NCBI RefSeq assembly: GCF_004365875.1
Contig: NZ_SODF01000002.1
Location: 1,178,001 to 1,242,000, forward strand
Source: Kribbella kalugense
GTDB taxonomy: Bacteria > Actinomycetota > Actinomycetes > Propionibacteriales > Kribbellaceae
Direction of reading: 5' to 3'
DNA length: 64,000 nt
Position numbers and translations under genes: made by a program. This document shows positions 1 to 8,138 of this stretch, one piece after another; within the stretch, counting starts at the first letter, position 1; every line of letters begins with the position of its first letter. The notes under the pieces were generated by a model. It worked only from the letters and a program-made list of their open reading frames with translations, did not search any database and was not told the origin of the DNA.

Positions 1-79
1 TGCTGCCGAGGGTCGTGGTTCCGGGAGCCGGCGAGCTGGGGATCAGCGCGCCAAGTCCGCGTCCGAGTCGGGTGTTCAT
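1..79 (-). CDS. parB: ParB chromosome-partitioning protein, N-terminal fragment
   Basis: Only the first 26 codons lie in the window, starting at an ATG at 79 and running off the left edge. The readable start, MNTRLGRGLGALIP, is the basic RLGRGLGALIP motif that opens most actinobacterial ParB proteins; in this family it contacts ParA and stimulates its ATPase. It lies directly downstream of parA on the same strand, as expected for a parAB operon. ParB binds the nearby parS sites and spreads to form the segregation complex. The identity rests on this short motif plus position, but the combination is distinctive. Confidence 0.85.
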   Translation of the reverse strand, partial: MNTRLGRGLGALIPSSPAPGTTTLGS

Positions 80-120
80 CGCGCTCCCTCGAGTTCGACC
101 TGCTGAGCTACTGCTGGCTT

Positions 121-168
121 GCTACACCACCGGCTACACCACCGGCTACACCACCGGCTACAACACCG
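121..168. repeat. four 12-bp tandem repeats between parA and parB
   Basis: Three identical copies of GCTACACCACCG are followed by a fourth with one change (GCTACAACACCG). They fill the gap between the parA stop and the parB start, just beside a parS site. No function is known. The repeat could vary in copy number between strains. Confidence 0.9.
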
Positions 169-179
169 ATCAGGCATCG

Positions 180-195
180 CGTTTCACGTGAAACG
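180..195. promoter_or_regulatory. parS: parS site 1 (ParB-binding centromere)
   Basis: CGTTTCACGTGAAACG matches the bacterial parS consensus TGTTTCACGTGAAACA at 14 of 16 positions and is fully palindromic. It lies in the short parA-parB intergenic gap. Confidence 0.93.
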
Positions 196-227
196 GTGCC
201 ACACCGATCCGAGGATCGACGGAAGGC

Positions 228-1688
228 CTAGGCGTTGTTCCGCATCGCGATCTCGCGGGATGCCTCCAGGTACGACAGCGCGCCGGCCGAAGCAGGGTCG
301 TACGCGAGCACGGTCTGCCCGTGGCTCGGCGCCTCCGAGATGCGCACCGAGCGCGGTACGGCGGTCCGCAGTACGGCGTCCTTGAAGTGACCACGTACCT
401 CGGCAGCAACCTCGCCGGCCAGCTTCGTGCGGGCGTCGTACATCGTCAGCAGGATGGTCGACACGTCGAGACCGGGGTTCAGGTGCGACTTCACCATGTC
501 GATGTGGCGGAGGAGCTGCGACAGTCCCTCGAGTGCGTAGTACTCGCTCTGGATCGGCACCAGGACCTCACGCGCGGCGGTCAGCGCGTTGACGGTCAGC
601 AGGCCGAGTGACGGCGGGCAGTCGATGAAGACGTAGTCGAACTTCTCGCCCGCGGCCTCGGTCTTGGCCAGGTAGGCATCGAGCACGTTCTTCAGCCGGC
701 TCTCGCGAGCGACGACGCTGACGAGCTCGATCTCGGCGCCGGCCAGGTCGATGGTCGCCGGGATCACCTGGATGCCCGGGTGCTCGGCACAGGGCTGGGT
801 CAGGTTGTCCAGCGCCTCACCTTCGATGACGGCCTCGTACACACCCGGTGTTCCCTCGGCGTGGTCGATGCCGAGGGCCGTCGACGCGTTGCCCTGGGGG
901 TCGAGGTCGATGACCAGGATCCTGGCGCCGTACAACGCGAGGCCGGCGGCGACGTTCACCGTCGTCGTGGTCTTGCCGACGCCGCCCTTCTGGTTGGCGA
1001 CCACGAAGACTCGGGTCTGGTCGGGCAGCGGGAACTCGCGGCCCATCGTGCGTCCTTCATTCACCAGCAGGGTCCGTTCGGTCGCGGCGGCGATCGGAGT
1101 CTCGAGAAGTCGTCGCTGAAGCTCGTCCGACGTGGCCCGCGCGGCGATCTGTGCGGCAGTCATAGCGCCCATTCCAATAGGTGCGGGACTTGGCCCGAAG
1201 AGGATGTCTGTAGGGGTTGGGGCGGGTCTACCCCCAGCTCCGTCCACAGGCTGCTGTGGACGAATTCCCGTGTGCGAGGGCAGTTTCGTGCGGTGGTCAT
1301 CCACAGGCGGTGGAGATTCCGGGAACACCGGTTCGGCGTCCACCAGTGACACCGATTCGGGCTCGGAACCATCATCTCGCATGTCCGGCGTTTCACGTGA
1401 AACGGCGCCGGAGTCGACAACGGCGGGTACGTCGAGACCGGCCGCGGCGACCGCCCGGAGGCCCGAAGTGTCGATCGGTGCGGACACCACCACGGGCTCC
1501 GACGGCTCGCGAAGAGAGGAAGTCTGGACCGGTGGTGCAGGGGCGGGGGTCGAATCGGGAGCCGGCTCCTGGGTCACGACGCGTACGCCGGAATCCGGAT
1601 CGGTCGGCCAGCCGATGCCCTGCGAAGACCTCGGCTCACCTGTGCTCTTCTCGGGCCATCCGAGGGCACGACTCACCAACCCGCTCAC
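228..1688 (-). CDS. parA: ParA chromosome-partitioning ATPase with long N-terminal extension
   Basis: This deviant-Walker ATPase drives segregation of ParB-parS complexes over the nucleoid. The ATPase core starts near residue 226. The Walker A motif KGGVGKTT is at about 234-241, followed by DLDPQGNAST and the FIDCPPSLG motif. The 486-residue product is much longer than the roughly 265-residue core: residues 1-220 are a Pro/Glu/Ser-rich, probably disordered extension. The GTG start at 1688 overlaps the rsmG stop (GTGA), which supports translational coupling and this start. A shorter start near residue 173-176 cannot be excluded. Residues 96-100 (VSRET) are encoded by a parS site. Confidence 0.95.
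   Translation of the reverse strand: MSGLVSRALGWPEKSTGEPRSSQGIGWPTDPDSGVRVVTQEPAPDSTPAPAPPVQTSSLREPSEPVVVSAPIDTSGLRAVAAAGLDVPAVVDSGAVSRETPDMRDDGSEPESVSLVDAEPVFPESPPPVDDHRTKLPSHTGIRPQQPVDGAGGRPAPTPTDILFGPSPAPIGMGAMTAAQIAARATSDELQRRLLETPIAAATERTLLVNEGRTMGREFPLPDQTRVFVVANQKGGVGKTTTTVNVAAGLALYGARILVIDLDPQGNASTALGIDHAEGTPGVYEAVIEGEALDNLTQPCAEHPGIQVIPATIDLAGAEIELVSVVARESRLKNVLDAYLAKTEAAGEKFDYVFIDCPPSLGLLTVNALTAAREVLVPIQSEYYALEGLSQLLRHIDMVKSHLNPGLDVSTILLTMYDARTKLAGEVAAEVRGHFKDAVLRTAVPRSVRISEAPSHGQTVLAYDPASAGALSYLEASREIAMRNNA
1242..1261. promoter_or_regulatory. inverted pair of DnaA-box-like motifs inside parA
   Basis: GTCCACAG, four bases, then CTGTGGAC form a perfect palindrome whose arms match the core of the actinobacterial DnaA box (TTGTCCACA). 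A third core (ATCCACAG) follows at about 1299-1306. All lie in the region encoding the disordered extension of ParA. Binding is an inference from motif similarity. Confidence 0.4.
1389..1404. promoter_or_regulatory. parS: parS site 2, inside parA
   Basis: CGTTTCACGTGAAACG is the same palindrome as parS site 1. It lies inside the parA coding sequence, where it encodes Val-Ser-Arg-Glu-Thr in the disordered N-terminal extension. Confidence 0.93.
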
Positions 1689-2356
1689 CTCCCGTATTGT
1701 CCGCGCCGGGATCCCCCTGCAGCACGTCCGGCCACAATACTCACCACAGTGGTGGGGAGGGCCAGTTCATCGCCGCCGAGTTGATGAATATGCCAAAGCT
1801 CTGCACCAAGCTTCGCCAACTCGCGTTCCGAGGCGTCCAGTTCCTCCTCTGCGGACGACCCCTTCATCGCCAGCATCAGTCCACCCTCGACGCACAGCGG
1901 CAGACACCACCGCGCCAGCTTGGCTAACGGAGCCACGGCGCGAGAGGTCACCACGTCGTACGACGCCGGCGGCAGATCCTCGGCCCGCGACCGCAGTACG
2001 GTCGCGTTGTCGAGCTCGAGGGCGTCGACCGCTTCTTCTAGGAAGGTCGTCCGTCGAAGCAGTGGCTCGACGAGCGCGACCTCGAGATCCGGGCGAACGA
2101 TGGCGAGCACGATCCCCGGAAGGCCGGCGCCGGTGCCGATGTCGGCCACCGAGGACTCCTCCGGGATCAGGCGCTCTACGACGGCACAATTCAACAGGTG
2201 CCGGTCCCAGAGCCGCGGCACCTCGCGAGGCCCGATCAGCCCTCGCAGTGTGCCTTCGGTCGCGAGCAGTTCGGCGTACGCCGAAAGCCGGACCGCCGCC
2301 CGTGGAAACAGCTTCTCCACGAGCGGCGGTGTTTCACGTGAAACGGATTCGGTCAC
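1685..2356 (-). CDS. rsmG: 16S rRNA (guanine-N7)-methyltransferase RsmG
   Basis: RsmG (GidB) uses S-adenosylmethionine to methylate N7 of G527 (E. coli numbering) of 16S rRNA in the decoding site. The 223-residue length is normal for the family. The glycine-rich SAM-binding motif VADIGTGAGLPGIVLA follows an LWDRHLLNC segment typical of RsmG, and later TSRAVAPL is also characteristic. It starts with GTG ten bases after the jag stop and its stop overlaps the parA start. Its first residues (VSRET at positions 5-9) are encoded by a parS site. Loss of this gene commonly gives low-level streptomycin resistance in actinobacteria. Confidence 0.95.
   Translation of the reverse strand: MTESVSRETPPLVEKLFPRAAVRLSAYAELLATEGTLRGLIGPREVPRLWDRHLLNCAVVERLIPEESSVADIGTGAGLPGIVLAIVRPDLEVALVEPLLRRTTFLEEAVDALELDNATVLRSRAEDLPPASYDVVTSRAVAPLAKLARWCLPLCVEGGLMLAMKGSSAEEELDASERELAKLGAELWHIHQLGGDELALPTTVVSIVAGRAAGGSRRGQYGR
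2330..2345. promoter_or_regulatory. parS: parS site 3, inside the start of rsmG
   Basis: TGTTTCACGTGAAACG matches the parS consensus at 15 of 16 positions and covers codons 5-9 of rsmG. ParB nucleation here could affect transcription of the downstream parAB genes. Confidence 0.93.
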
Positions 2357-2366
2357 TGGCGCACGA

Positions 2367-2891
2367 TCATGGCTGGATCACTACGCGGCGGCGGGGCTCT
2401 TCGCCCTCCGACTCGGACGTCAGGCCGGCGGCCGCGACGACATCGTGGACGACCTTGCGCTCGAACGGCGTCATCGGGTCGAGCCGGACCGGGGTCCCGG
2501 TCGCCTTCGCTTCCTCGACCGCCTTGCGGCCGACCTCTTCGAGCTCGGACTTCCGGTTCGCCCGGTAGTTCGAGACGTCCAGCATCAGCCGCGACCGCTC
2601 ACCGGTCTCCCGGTACACGGCGAGCCGCGTCAGCTCCTGGAGCGCCTCCAGGACCTTGCCGTTCTCGCCGACGAGGTTGTTCAGCTCCGCGCCGACGATC
2701 GAGACCGCAGCCCGATCGCCGTCGATGTCCATGTCGATGTCGCCGTCGAGGTCGGCGATGTCGAGCAACTCCTCGAGGTAGTCGGCCGCGATGTCGCTCT
2801 CGGCCTCGAGGGCCTTGAGGCGATCCTCGGCCGAATCGCTCGTGCCGGCGGACTGCTCCGCCGCCTCGGTGTTCTGCATGCCGTCAGTCAC
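2367..2891 (-). CDS. jag: Jag/KhpB-type R3H and KH-domain RNA-binding protein
   Basis: This 174-residue protein has an acidic N-terminal stretch, then a KH-like domain (around NLVGENGKVLEALQELTR) and a C-terminal R3H domain (DPMTPFERKVVHDVV). This is the usual Jag (SpoIIIJ-associated protein) layout in actinobacteria, which lack the Jag-N domain. It lies between yidC and rsmG, its standard place. The family binds RNA and is linked to cell-envelope control. I chose the GTG at 2891 because AAGGAG lies at the right distance upstream; an ATG at 2879 is the alternative. The last residues, RRRVVIQP, are basic. Confidence 0.93.
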   Translation of the reverse strand: MTDGMQNTEAAEQSAGTSDSAEDRLKALEAESDIAADYLEELLDIADLDGDIDMDIDGDRAAVSIVGAELNNLVGENGKVLEALQELTRLAVYRETGERSRLMLDVSNYRANRKSELEEVGRKAVEEAKATGTPVRLDPMTPFERKVVHDVVAAAGLTSESEGEEPRRRVVIQP

Positions 2892-2974
2892 GGCCACTCC
2901 TTCACAATTCGGGATCCGCCCCACGGGGACCCGGGTGGTACACAAAGCAACAAGGGAATCCGGCGCGGCGCTGG

Positions 2975-4192
2975 TCAGCGCGAGCCGCCGGAGCGCTTCT
3001 GCGCCGCCTTCTTCTGCGCGGCCGACTTCGCCGCGGGCTGGCGCTTGGGCGTTCCCTTCTTGCCGGCCGGCTGCTTCTTGGCAGCACCGGCCTGAGTCTT
3101 CTTGGGCGTGTCCTGCGGCCGCGGTGCGTCCTGCGGATCGCTCGACGACGTCTGCCCGTTGCTCGCTGCCGGCGTCTCAGACGTACCGGCCGGGCCGCCA
3201 CGACGATCGCTGCGCGACTGCCGCTTCGGCTGCTGCCGCTGGGCCGGGCGCCGGTCCGAGCCGGTCTCGGTGGCGGTCGCCGCACCCTCGGTGCCCGGGA
3301 CGTTCTCGTCGGCCGGGCGGCCGTGGCGCAGGTTGTGCTCCCGCTTGCGGGCCTGCATCGCGTCGTACGCGTGGGTGCCCGGAGCCGGGTTGCGGCGAAT
3401 CACGTAGAACTGCTGGCCCATCGTCCACAGGTTCGAGACGAACCAGTAGATCAGCACACCGATCGGGAAGTTGAAGCCACCGATCAGGAAGAAGACCGGG
3501 AAGACGTACAGCATGATCTTCTGCATCTGCGCGGCCTGGCCGGTGAGGGCTTCCTTCGGCATGTTCTTGCGCATCAGCTGCAGCTGCGTGGTGAACATCG
3601 TCGCCGTCATCAGGATGATCAGCACGATCGCGACGACCTTGACGTTGCCGGCGCCGGAGCCGTTCGCCTTCAGGAAGGTCTGCGAGATCTCCGCACCGAA
3701 GATCTTCGCGTGCTGCAGCGAGCCGACGTACGGCTTCATGATCTCGCTGTGCCACTGGCCCTTCGCGGCGTAGTCGAGCACCCGGAACAGGGCCAGGAAG
3801 ATCGGCGACTGGAGCAGCAGCGGCAGGCACGAGGAGAACGGGTTGGTGCCCGTCTCCTTGTACAGCTTCATCATTTCCTGACCGAGCTTCTCCCGGTCAT
3901 GGCCGTACTTCTTCTGCAGCTCCTTCATCTTCGGCTGCAGCAGCTGCATGTTCCGGCTGGAGCGGATCTGCCGGACGAACAGCGGGATCAGCAGGGTCCG
4001 GATGACGATGGTCAGGCCGGCGATCGACAACGCCCAGGCCCAGCCGCCGTTCGGATCGAGCACCTGGCCGAGCAGCCAGTGCCAGCCGACCAGCAGCGCC
4101 GAAACGGCCCAGTACAGCGGCGTCATGACGGTGTTGAACAGATCTACGATCCCGTCCCACACCGCGAGCCCGGGGATGGCCAGAAGAGTCAC
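2975..4192 (-). CDS. yidC: YidC/Oxa1-type membrane protein insertase
   Basis: YidC inserts proteins into the cytoplasmic membrane alone or with SecYEG. The 405-residue protein has a hydrophobic N-terminal helix, the conserved arginine in the first core helix (IVIRTLLIPL, about residue 65) and further membrane segments near residues 120-140, 185-205 and 215-260. It ends in a long Lys/Gln/Pro-rich basic cytoplasmic tail from about residue 285, which probably aids ribosome contact. The GTG start directly abuts the yidD stop, consistent with one operon. Confidence 0.96.
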   Translation of the reverse strand: MTLLAIPGLAVWDGIVDLFNTVMTPLYWAVSALLVGWHWLLGQVLDPNGGWAWALSIAGLTIVIRTLLIPLFVRQIRSSRNMQLLQPKMKELQKKYGHDREKLGQEMMKLYKETGTNPFSSCLPLLLQSPIFLALFRVLDYAAKGQWHSEIMKPYVGSLQHAKIFGAEISQTFLKANGSGAGNVKVVAIVLIILMTATMFTTQLQLMRKNMPKEALTGQAAQMQKIMLYVFPVFFLIGGFNFPIGVLIYWFVSNLWTMGQQFYVIRRNPAPGTHAYDAMQARKREHNLRHGRPADENVPGTEGAATATETGSDRRPAQRQQPKRQSRSDRRGGPAGTSETPAASNGQTSSSDPQDAPRPQDTPKKTQAGAAKKQPAGKKGTPKRQPAAKSAAQKKAAQKRSGGSR

Positions 4193-4525
4193 TCATGCAC
4201 CTCGCTGCACAGGCCCGGCGTCGGCTGACGATCCGGGCTGGTTGGCGGATCCGTGAACACAGGGGTCCTCACGGTCTCCGCGCTGGTCGACATCTGTGGG
4301 TGGAACGGGGTCGTAGCCTCCGGGGTTCCACGGGTGGCAGCGGATGAGTCTCCTCATCGCCAGCCAGCTACCGCGCACCGCACCGTGGCGCTCGACCGCC
4401 TCCAAGGCGTACGCCGAACAACTCGGGTAGAACCTGCACACCTGCCCGTACATCGGGCTGATCAGCAGGCGGTACAGCTTCAGAAAACCAATGATCCCGC
4501 TTCGCACGGGATTGAACCGCATCAT
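4193..4525 (-). CDS. yidD: YidD membrane-protein insertion efficiency factor
   Basis: This is a small amphipathic protein of 110 residues. The family signature is clear: LKLYRLLISP near residues 16-24, then CRFYPSCSAYALEAVERHG with its cysteines, and RCHPWNPGGYDPVP. The last 30 residues are an unconserved hydrophilic tail. YidD is thought to help YidC-dependent insertion at the membrane. Its start overlaps the rnpA stop (ATGA) and its stop abuts yidC, so these genes are probably translationally coupled. Confidence 0.96.
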   Translation of the reverse strand: MMRFNPVRSGIIGFLKLYRLLISPMYGQVCRFYPSCSAYALEAVERHGAVRGSWLAMRRLIRCHPWNPGGYDPVPPTDVDQRGDREDPCVHGSANQPGSSADAGPVQRGA

Positions 4526-4863
4526 GAGCCCAGCAACCGGGTCAGGGCGCCGTCGACGTCCTTGGCCAGTTCGTCGTACGACGCTGAAGCGGACGACGGC
4601 AGGGCCCGGACGACTGTCAGGCTACCGGCCGGCAGATCCGGGAGTCGCGTTGCCAGGACAGCACGCAGACGGCGGTGGACCCGGTTCCGCAGAACCGCGT
4701 TGCCCACCGCCTTGTTCACAACGAATCCGACCAGCGGGGGTTCGGCGTAGCCGTCCTCCGCCAGGAGGTGGAGAACCACCGCGCGCCGCGCCGCGCGCCG
4801 TCCGGACCGGACGGCGCGTCGGAAGTCGTCGGACCGGCGCAACCGGTTCGACGCAGGCAACAC
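4522..4863 (-). CDS. rnpA: ribonuclease P protein component
   Basis: RnpA is the protein subunit of RNase P, which trims the 5' ends of precursor tRNAs. I chose the GTG at 4863 because the product then begins VLPASNRLRRSDDFRRAVR, the usual RnpA opening. An upstream in-frame start would add 29 unconserved residues overlapping rpmH. The RNR motif region reads NKAVGNAVLRNRVHRRLRA, as in the family. The product is 113 residues. The gene is tightly packed after rpmH and overlaps yidD. Confidence 0.95.
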   Translation of the reverse strand: MLPASNRLRRSDDFRRAVRSGRRAARRAVVLHLLAEDGYAEPPLVGFVVNKAVGNAVLRNRVHRRLRAVLATRLPDLPAGSLTVVRALPSSASASYDELAKDVDGALTRLLGS

Positions 4864-4888
4864 GAGGTGGTCACCGTCGATGAGTCGC

Positions 4889-5026
4889 TCAGGCCGCGAG
4901 GCGCTGGCGACCCTTGCCACGGCGGGCGGCGATGATGGCGCGACCCGCACGGGTACGCATCCGAAGACGGAAGCCGTGCTTCTTGTGCCGGCGACGGTTG
5001 TTCGGCTGGAACGTCCGCTTGCTCAC
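4889..5026 (-). CDS. rpmH: 50S ribosomal protein L34
   Basis: The GTG at 5026 opens a 45-residue, highly basic protein beginning MSKRTFQPNNRRRHKKHGFR and ending in a GRQRLAA tail, which is unmistakable L34. It is the first gene of the leftward rpmH-rnpA-yidD-yidC-jag-rsmG-parA-parB run. Its promoter should lie in the DnaA-box-rich gap before dnaA. Confidence 0.97.
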   Translation of the reverse strand: MSKRTFQPNNRRRHKKHGFRLRMRTRAGRAIIAARRGKGRQRLAA

Positions 5027-5669
5027 TGGAATGACTCCGGTTACTCGAGATCACAGAATTTGTCGACAAATCCACTGATTGGATCTGCCCGGTGGTGCAG
5101 TCCTGCGAACCATCGGAGAACCAGAGAGAAGGTCTCGCAGGGAGCGCAGCACGAAACGGCCGGCTCAACACCGACTGATCCACGGTACGTGGCTGGCTGT
5201 GGACAGGTCAAACCAGGTATCCCCAGACTTTTCCACAGCCTTGTGGACAGAATAGTGGGCAGCCGGTCGCGCCGATGTTCGTCACGGTCCGAACTGGACC
5301 GCCACTGAGAGCGATCACCAACCATGACTACGCTCCGACGTCTACCCGACACGCCGCAAGTTGCCCCCAATTTCCTGTTCATAGCCTGTGGATGACGGCT
5401 TGAAGCTGCCTGGTCGAACTTGTTAGCGTCACTCCCTCACACCAGAGGTCCCGCACCCCGCGATCGGTAACCAACCTGCTCCCGCGTTCGTTCACAACTG
5501 TGGACAACCGTGTGGACAGTGCGGCCGCCGAGAGCGGAGTCAGCTGCCGCGCTGAGCCGAATAGCACCACGACTCACCGGCCGCACGGGCGTCCGGGTCG
5601 AACGGCCGCACCGCCCGGGTCCCCCCGGTAACGAGTCGGCCGCCGCAGCGATGAATCGGGGAGCAACGC
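5027..5669. promoter_or_regulatory. rpmH-dnaA divergent intergenic region with DnaA-box cluster
   Basis: No credible gene lies in this 643-bp gap. It has at least six DnaA-box-like cores: TGTGGACAG at 5198-5206, TTTTCCACA at 5229-5237, TGTGGACAG at 5242-5250, TGTGGATGA at 5387-5395, TGTGGACAA at 5499-5507 (perfect actinobacterial box) and TGTGGACAG at 5511-5519. The region must carry the divergent rpmH and dnaA promoters, and the boxes suggest DnaA autoregulation or a role in the origin. Confidence 0.75.
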
Positions 5670-8138
5670 GTGGTCGAGGACGATTCCGCCAGTGCGGAAG
5701 TCACACCGGTGGAATACACGACAGCCGAGTACCGGACCGACTACAACGGCGACGGCAGACAGGACCTGCGCCCCGAACCCGACGCCGGCCTCCGCCCCGA
5801 ACCCGAGGCGAATTTCCGTACCGAGGTCCTACCCACGCCCGAGCCGCTGCCCCGCATAGACACCGCGCCGGCGCCCAGGCCCGAAAAGCCGCGGATGGAT
5901 CCGGGCGACTACTTGAGTCCGTCGCTCCCGATCCCGATGCCCGCCTCGCCGGCCCCCGGCTACCGGCCGGCGCCGCCTCCAGGTCCCTACGGCTACCGCT
6001 CGGAGCTCGAGCGCGCGGCCACCGATCTTCCAGCAGGACCACCACAGCCCACGGCGGGTACGACGTACTTCGGTACGGCGCCTGCCGTCGGCAATGTCCG
6101 CTACTCCGGTCAGCCCGGCGCGTGGGGTGCCGCGACCGAATGGGGTACAGGCAGCGGTGACATCGCGGGCTCGCTACCGAACGAGGGTGATGCACGTGTG
6201 GACACCACCAACCAATGGTCACCAGACCAACGGCCTGCTCAGCAGAACGCCGCTGACCGGCCGCCCGTCGAGCACCGCCCGGCAGACGCACCGGCCCCGG
6301 AGCCGCACGCACCCGAGCGGCCAGTCCAGCAACAGCAGCCAGTCCAGCAGCCGGTCCAACCGCAGCAGCAACAGGTCCCACACCAGCACGCACCTCAGCA
6401 GCCGGCACCGCAGCAACTCGCACCGCAACACCACGTGCCTCAACAGCAGCCAGCTCAGCCTCAACAGCAGCCAGCTCAGCAGGTCCCCCAGCAGCAGCCC
6501 CAACAGCAGGTGGTCCCACAGCAGCAGGTGGTCCCACAGCAGACGGTCCAGGAGGTGGCAGCACCGGTGACGGATCTAGGCGAAGCCTGGGCCCGGGTGC
6601 TCGCGGGTCTGCCGCCGAACCAGCGTGCCTGGCTGACCAACTCACGTCCGGTGACGCTGCACGAAAGCACCGCGATCGTCGCGGTGCCCGACGACTTCAC
6701 CCGCGGCCAGCTGGAGACCCGGCTCCGTCCGGACCTCGAGCGGATCCTGACCGAGAGCTTCGGCCGGGACATCCGGATCGCCGTCACCGTCGACCCGTCC
6801 CTCGACCCCGAGCTCCGCGAGCAGCAGCAGGCCGCCCAGCAACCGCCCCAGCCGTACGCCCAGCAGCAACCGCAACACCACCCACAACAGCAGCCGCCGC
6901 AACAGCCCGCGGTACGCCAGCCGCTGAACACCGACGGCGCCTACCAGCCGACGATCCAGTCGGCTCTCACCGATCCGGCCAACGCGGCACCACAGCAATT
7001 CCAGCAGCCGGCGCCGCAGCAGCAGTCGCCGTTCGGTCAGCCAATCGGTTCGGTCGCCCCGCTGCCGAACGGTGCGCCGACGGCCACCGAGGGACAAGGT
7101 GAAGCCCGGCTCAACCCGAAGTACACCTTCGAGACCTTCGTCATCGGCAGCTCGAACCGGTTCGCGCACGCGGCCGCGGTGGCGGTCGCCGAGGCCCCGG
7201 GCAAGGCGTACAACCCGCAGCTGATCTACGGCGACTCCGGTCTGGGCAAGACCCACCTGCTGCACGCGATCGGGCACTACGTCCGCAGTCTCTACACCGG
7301 GGCCCGCGTTCGATACGTCTCCAGCGAAGAGTTCACCAACGACTTCATCAACGCGATCCGCGACGACAAGGCGTCCCAGTTCCAGCGCCGGTACCGCGAT
7401 GTCGACGTACTGCTGATCGACGACATCCAGTTCCTGGAAGGCAAGATCCAGACCCAGGAAGAGTTCTTCCACACCTTCAACACGCTCCACAACGCGAACA
7501 AGCAGATCGTGATCAGCTCCGACCGCGCGCCAAAACGCCTGGAGGCGTTGGAGGACCGGCTGCGGAACCGGTTCGAGTGGGGCCTGATCACCGACATCCA
7601 GCCGCCCGACCTCGAGACCCGGATCGCGATCCTCCGGAAGAAGGCCGCGACCGAGCGACTGACCGCGCCGCCGGAGGTGCTGGAGTTCATCGCGTCGAAG
7701 GTGCAGACGAACATCCGTGAGCTCGAAGGCGCCCTGATCCGCGTCACCGCGTTCGCCAGCCTGAACCGGCAACCGGTCGATCTGAGCCTGGCCGAGATCG
7801 TGCTGAAGGACCTGATCCCCGAAGGCAGCAAGCCCGAGGTGACCGCCTCCATGATCATGGGCCAGACCGCGTCGTACTTCGGTCTGTCGATCGACGACCT
7901 GTGCGGCTCGAGCCGGAGCCGCGTGCTCGTGACCGCTCGTCAGATCGCCATGTACCTGTGCCGCGAGCTCACCGATCTCTCGCTGCCGAAGATCGGCCAG
8001 CAGTTCGGCGGACGCGACCACACCACCGTCATGCACGCGGAACGGAAGATCCGTCAGCTGATGTCGGAGCGGCGCAGCGTCTTCAACCAGGTGACCGAAC
8101 TGACCAACCGGATCAAGCACCAAGCGAAGCAGCAATGA
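5670..8138 (+). CDS. dnaA: chromosomal replication initiator DnaA with very long N-terminal extension
   Basis: DnaA binds DnaA boxes and opens oriC. The protein reads as 822 residues. Domain I (starting VTDLGEAWARVL) lies near 300-378, a second Gln/Pro-rich linker near 379-470, the AAA+ domain from about 480 (Walker A GDSGLGKTH at 521-529, Walker B LLIDDIQF at 581-588) and the DNA-binding domain IV with GGRDHTTVMHAERK at 780-793. The approximately 300 residues before domain I are acidic/Pro-rich, then Gln/Pro/His-rich. The GTG at 5670 follows GGGGAG. A GTG at 6198 preceded by GAGGGTGA would give 646 residues, closer to Streptomyces DnaA, but the upstream stretch has coding-type GC3. Confidence 0.96.
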   Translation: MVEDDSASAEVTPVEYTTAEYRTDYNGDGRQDLRPEPDAGLRPEPEANFRTEVLPTPEPLPRIDTAPAPRPEKPRMDPGDYLSPSLPIPMPASPAPGYRPAPPPGPYGYRSELERAATDLPAGPPQPTAGTTYFGTAPAVGNVRYSGQPGAWGAATEWGTGSGDIAGSLPNEGDARVDTTNQWSPDQRPAQQNAADRPPVEHRPADAPAPEPHAPERPVQQQQPVQQPVQPQQQQVPHQHAPQQPAPQQLAPQHHVPQQQPAQPQQQPAQQVPQQQPQQQVVPQQQVVPQQTVQEVAAPVTDLGEAWARVLAGLPPNQRAWLTNSRPVTLHESTAIVAVPDDFTRGQLETRLRPDLERILTESFGRDIRIAVTVDPSLDPELREQQQAAQQPPQPYAQQQPQHHPQQQPPQQPAVRQPLNTDGAYQPTIQSALTDPANAAPQQFQQPAPQQQSPFGQPIGSVAPLPNGAPTATEGQGEARLNPKYTFETFVIGSSNRFAHAAAVAVAEAPGKAYNPQLIYGDSGLGKTHLLHAIGHYVRSLYTGARVRYVSSEEFTNDFINAIRDDKASQFQRRYRDVDVLLIDDIQFLEGKIQTQEEFFHTFNTLHNANKQIVISSDRAPKRLEALEDRLRNRFEWGLITDIQPPDLETRIAILRKKAATERLTAPPEVLEFIASKVQTNIRELEGALIRVTAFASLNRQPVDLSLAEIVLKDLIPEGSKPEVTASMIMGQTASYFGLSIDDLCGSSRSRVLVTARQIAMYLCRELTDLSLPKIGQQFGGRDHTTVMHAERKIRQLMSERRSVFNQVTELTNRIKHQAKQQ

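Noticed and set aside
780..2568. Long plus-strand reading frames over parA and rsmG
   Set aside because: They are antisense shadows of clear minus-strand genes with strong family motifs; their products are Arg/Pro/Ser-rich without any known fold.
6300..7080. CAG-rich stretch in dnaA as an unstable repeat or sequencing artefact
   Set aside because: The frame stays open with normal codon use and codes for Gln/Pro linkers, so I treat it as real coding sequence.
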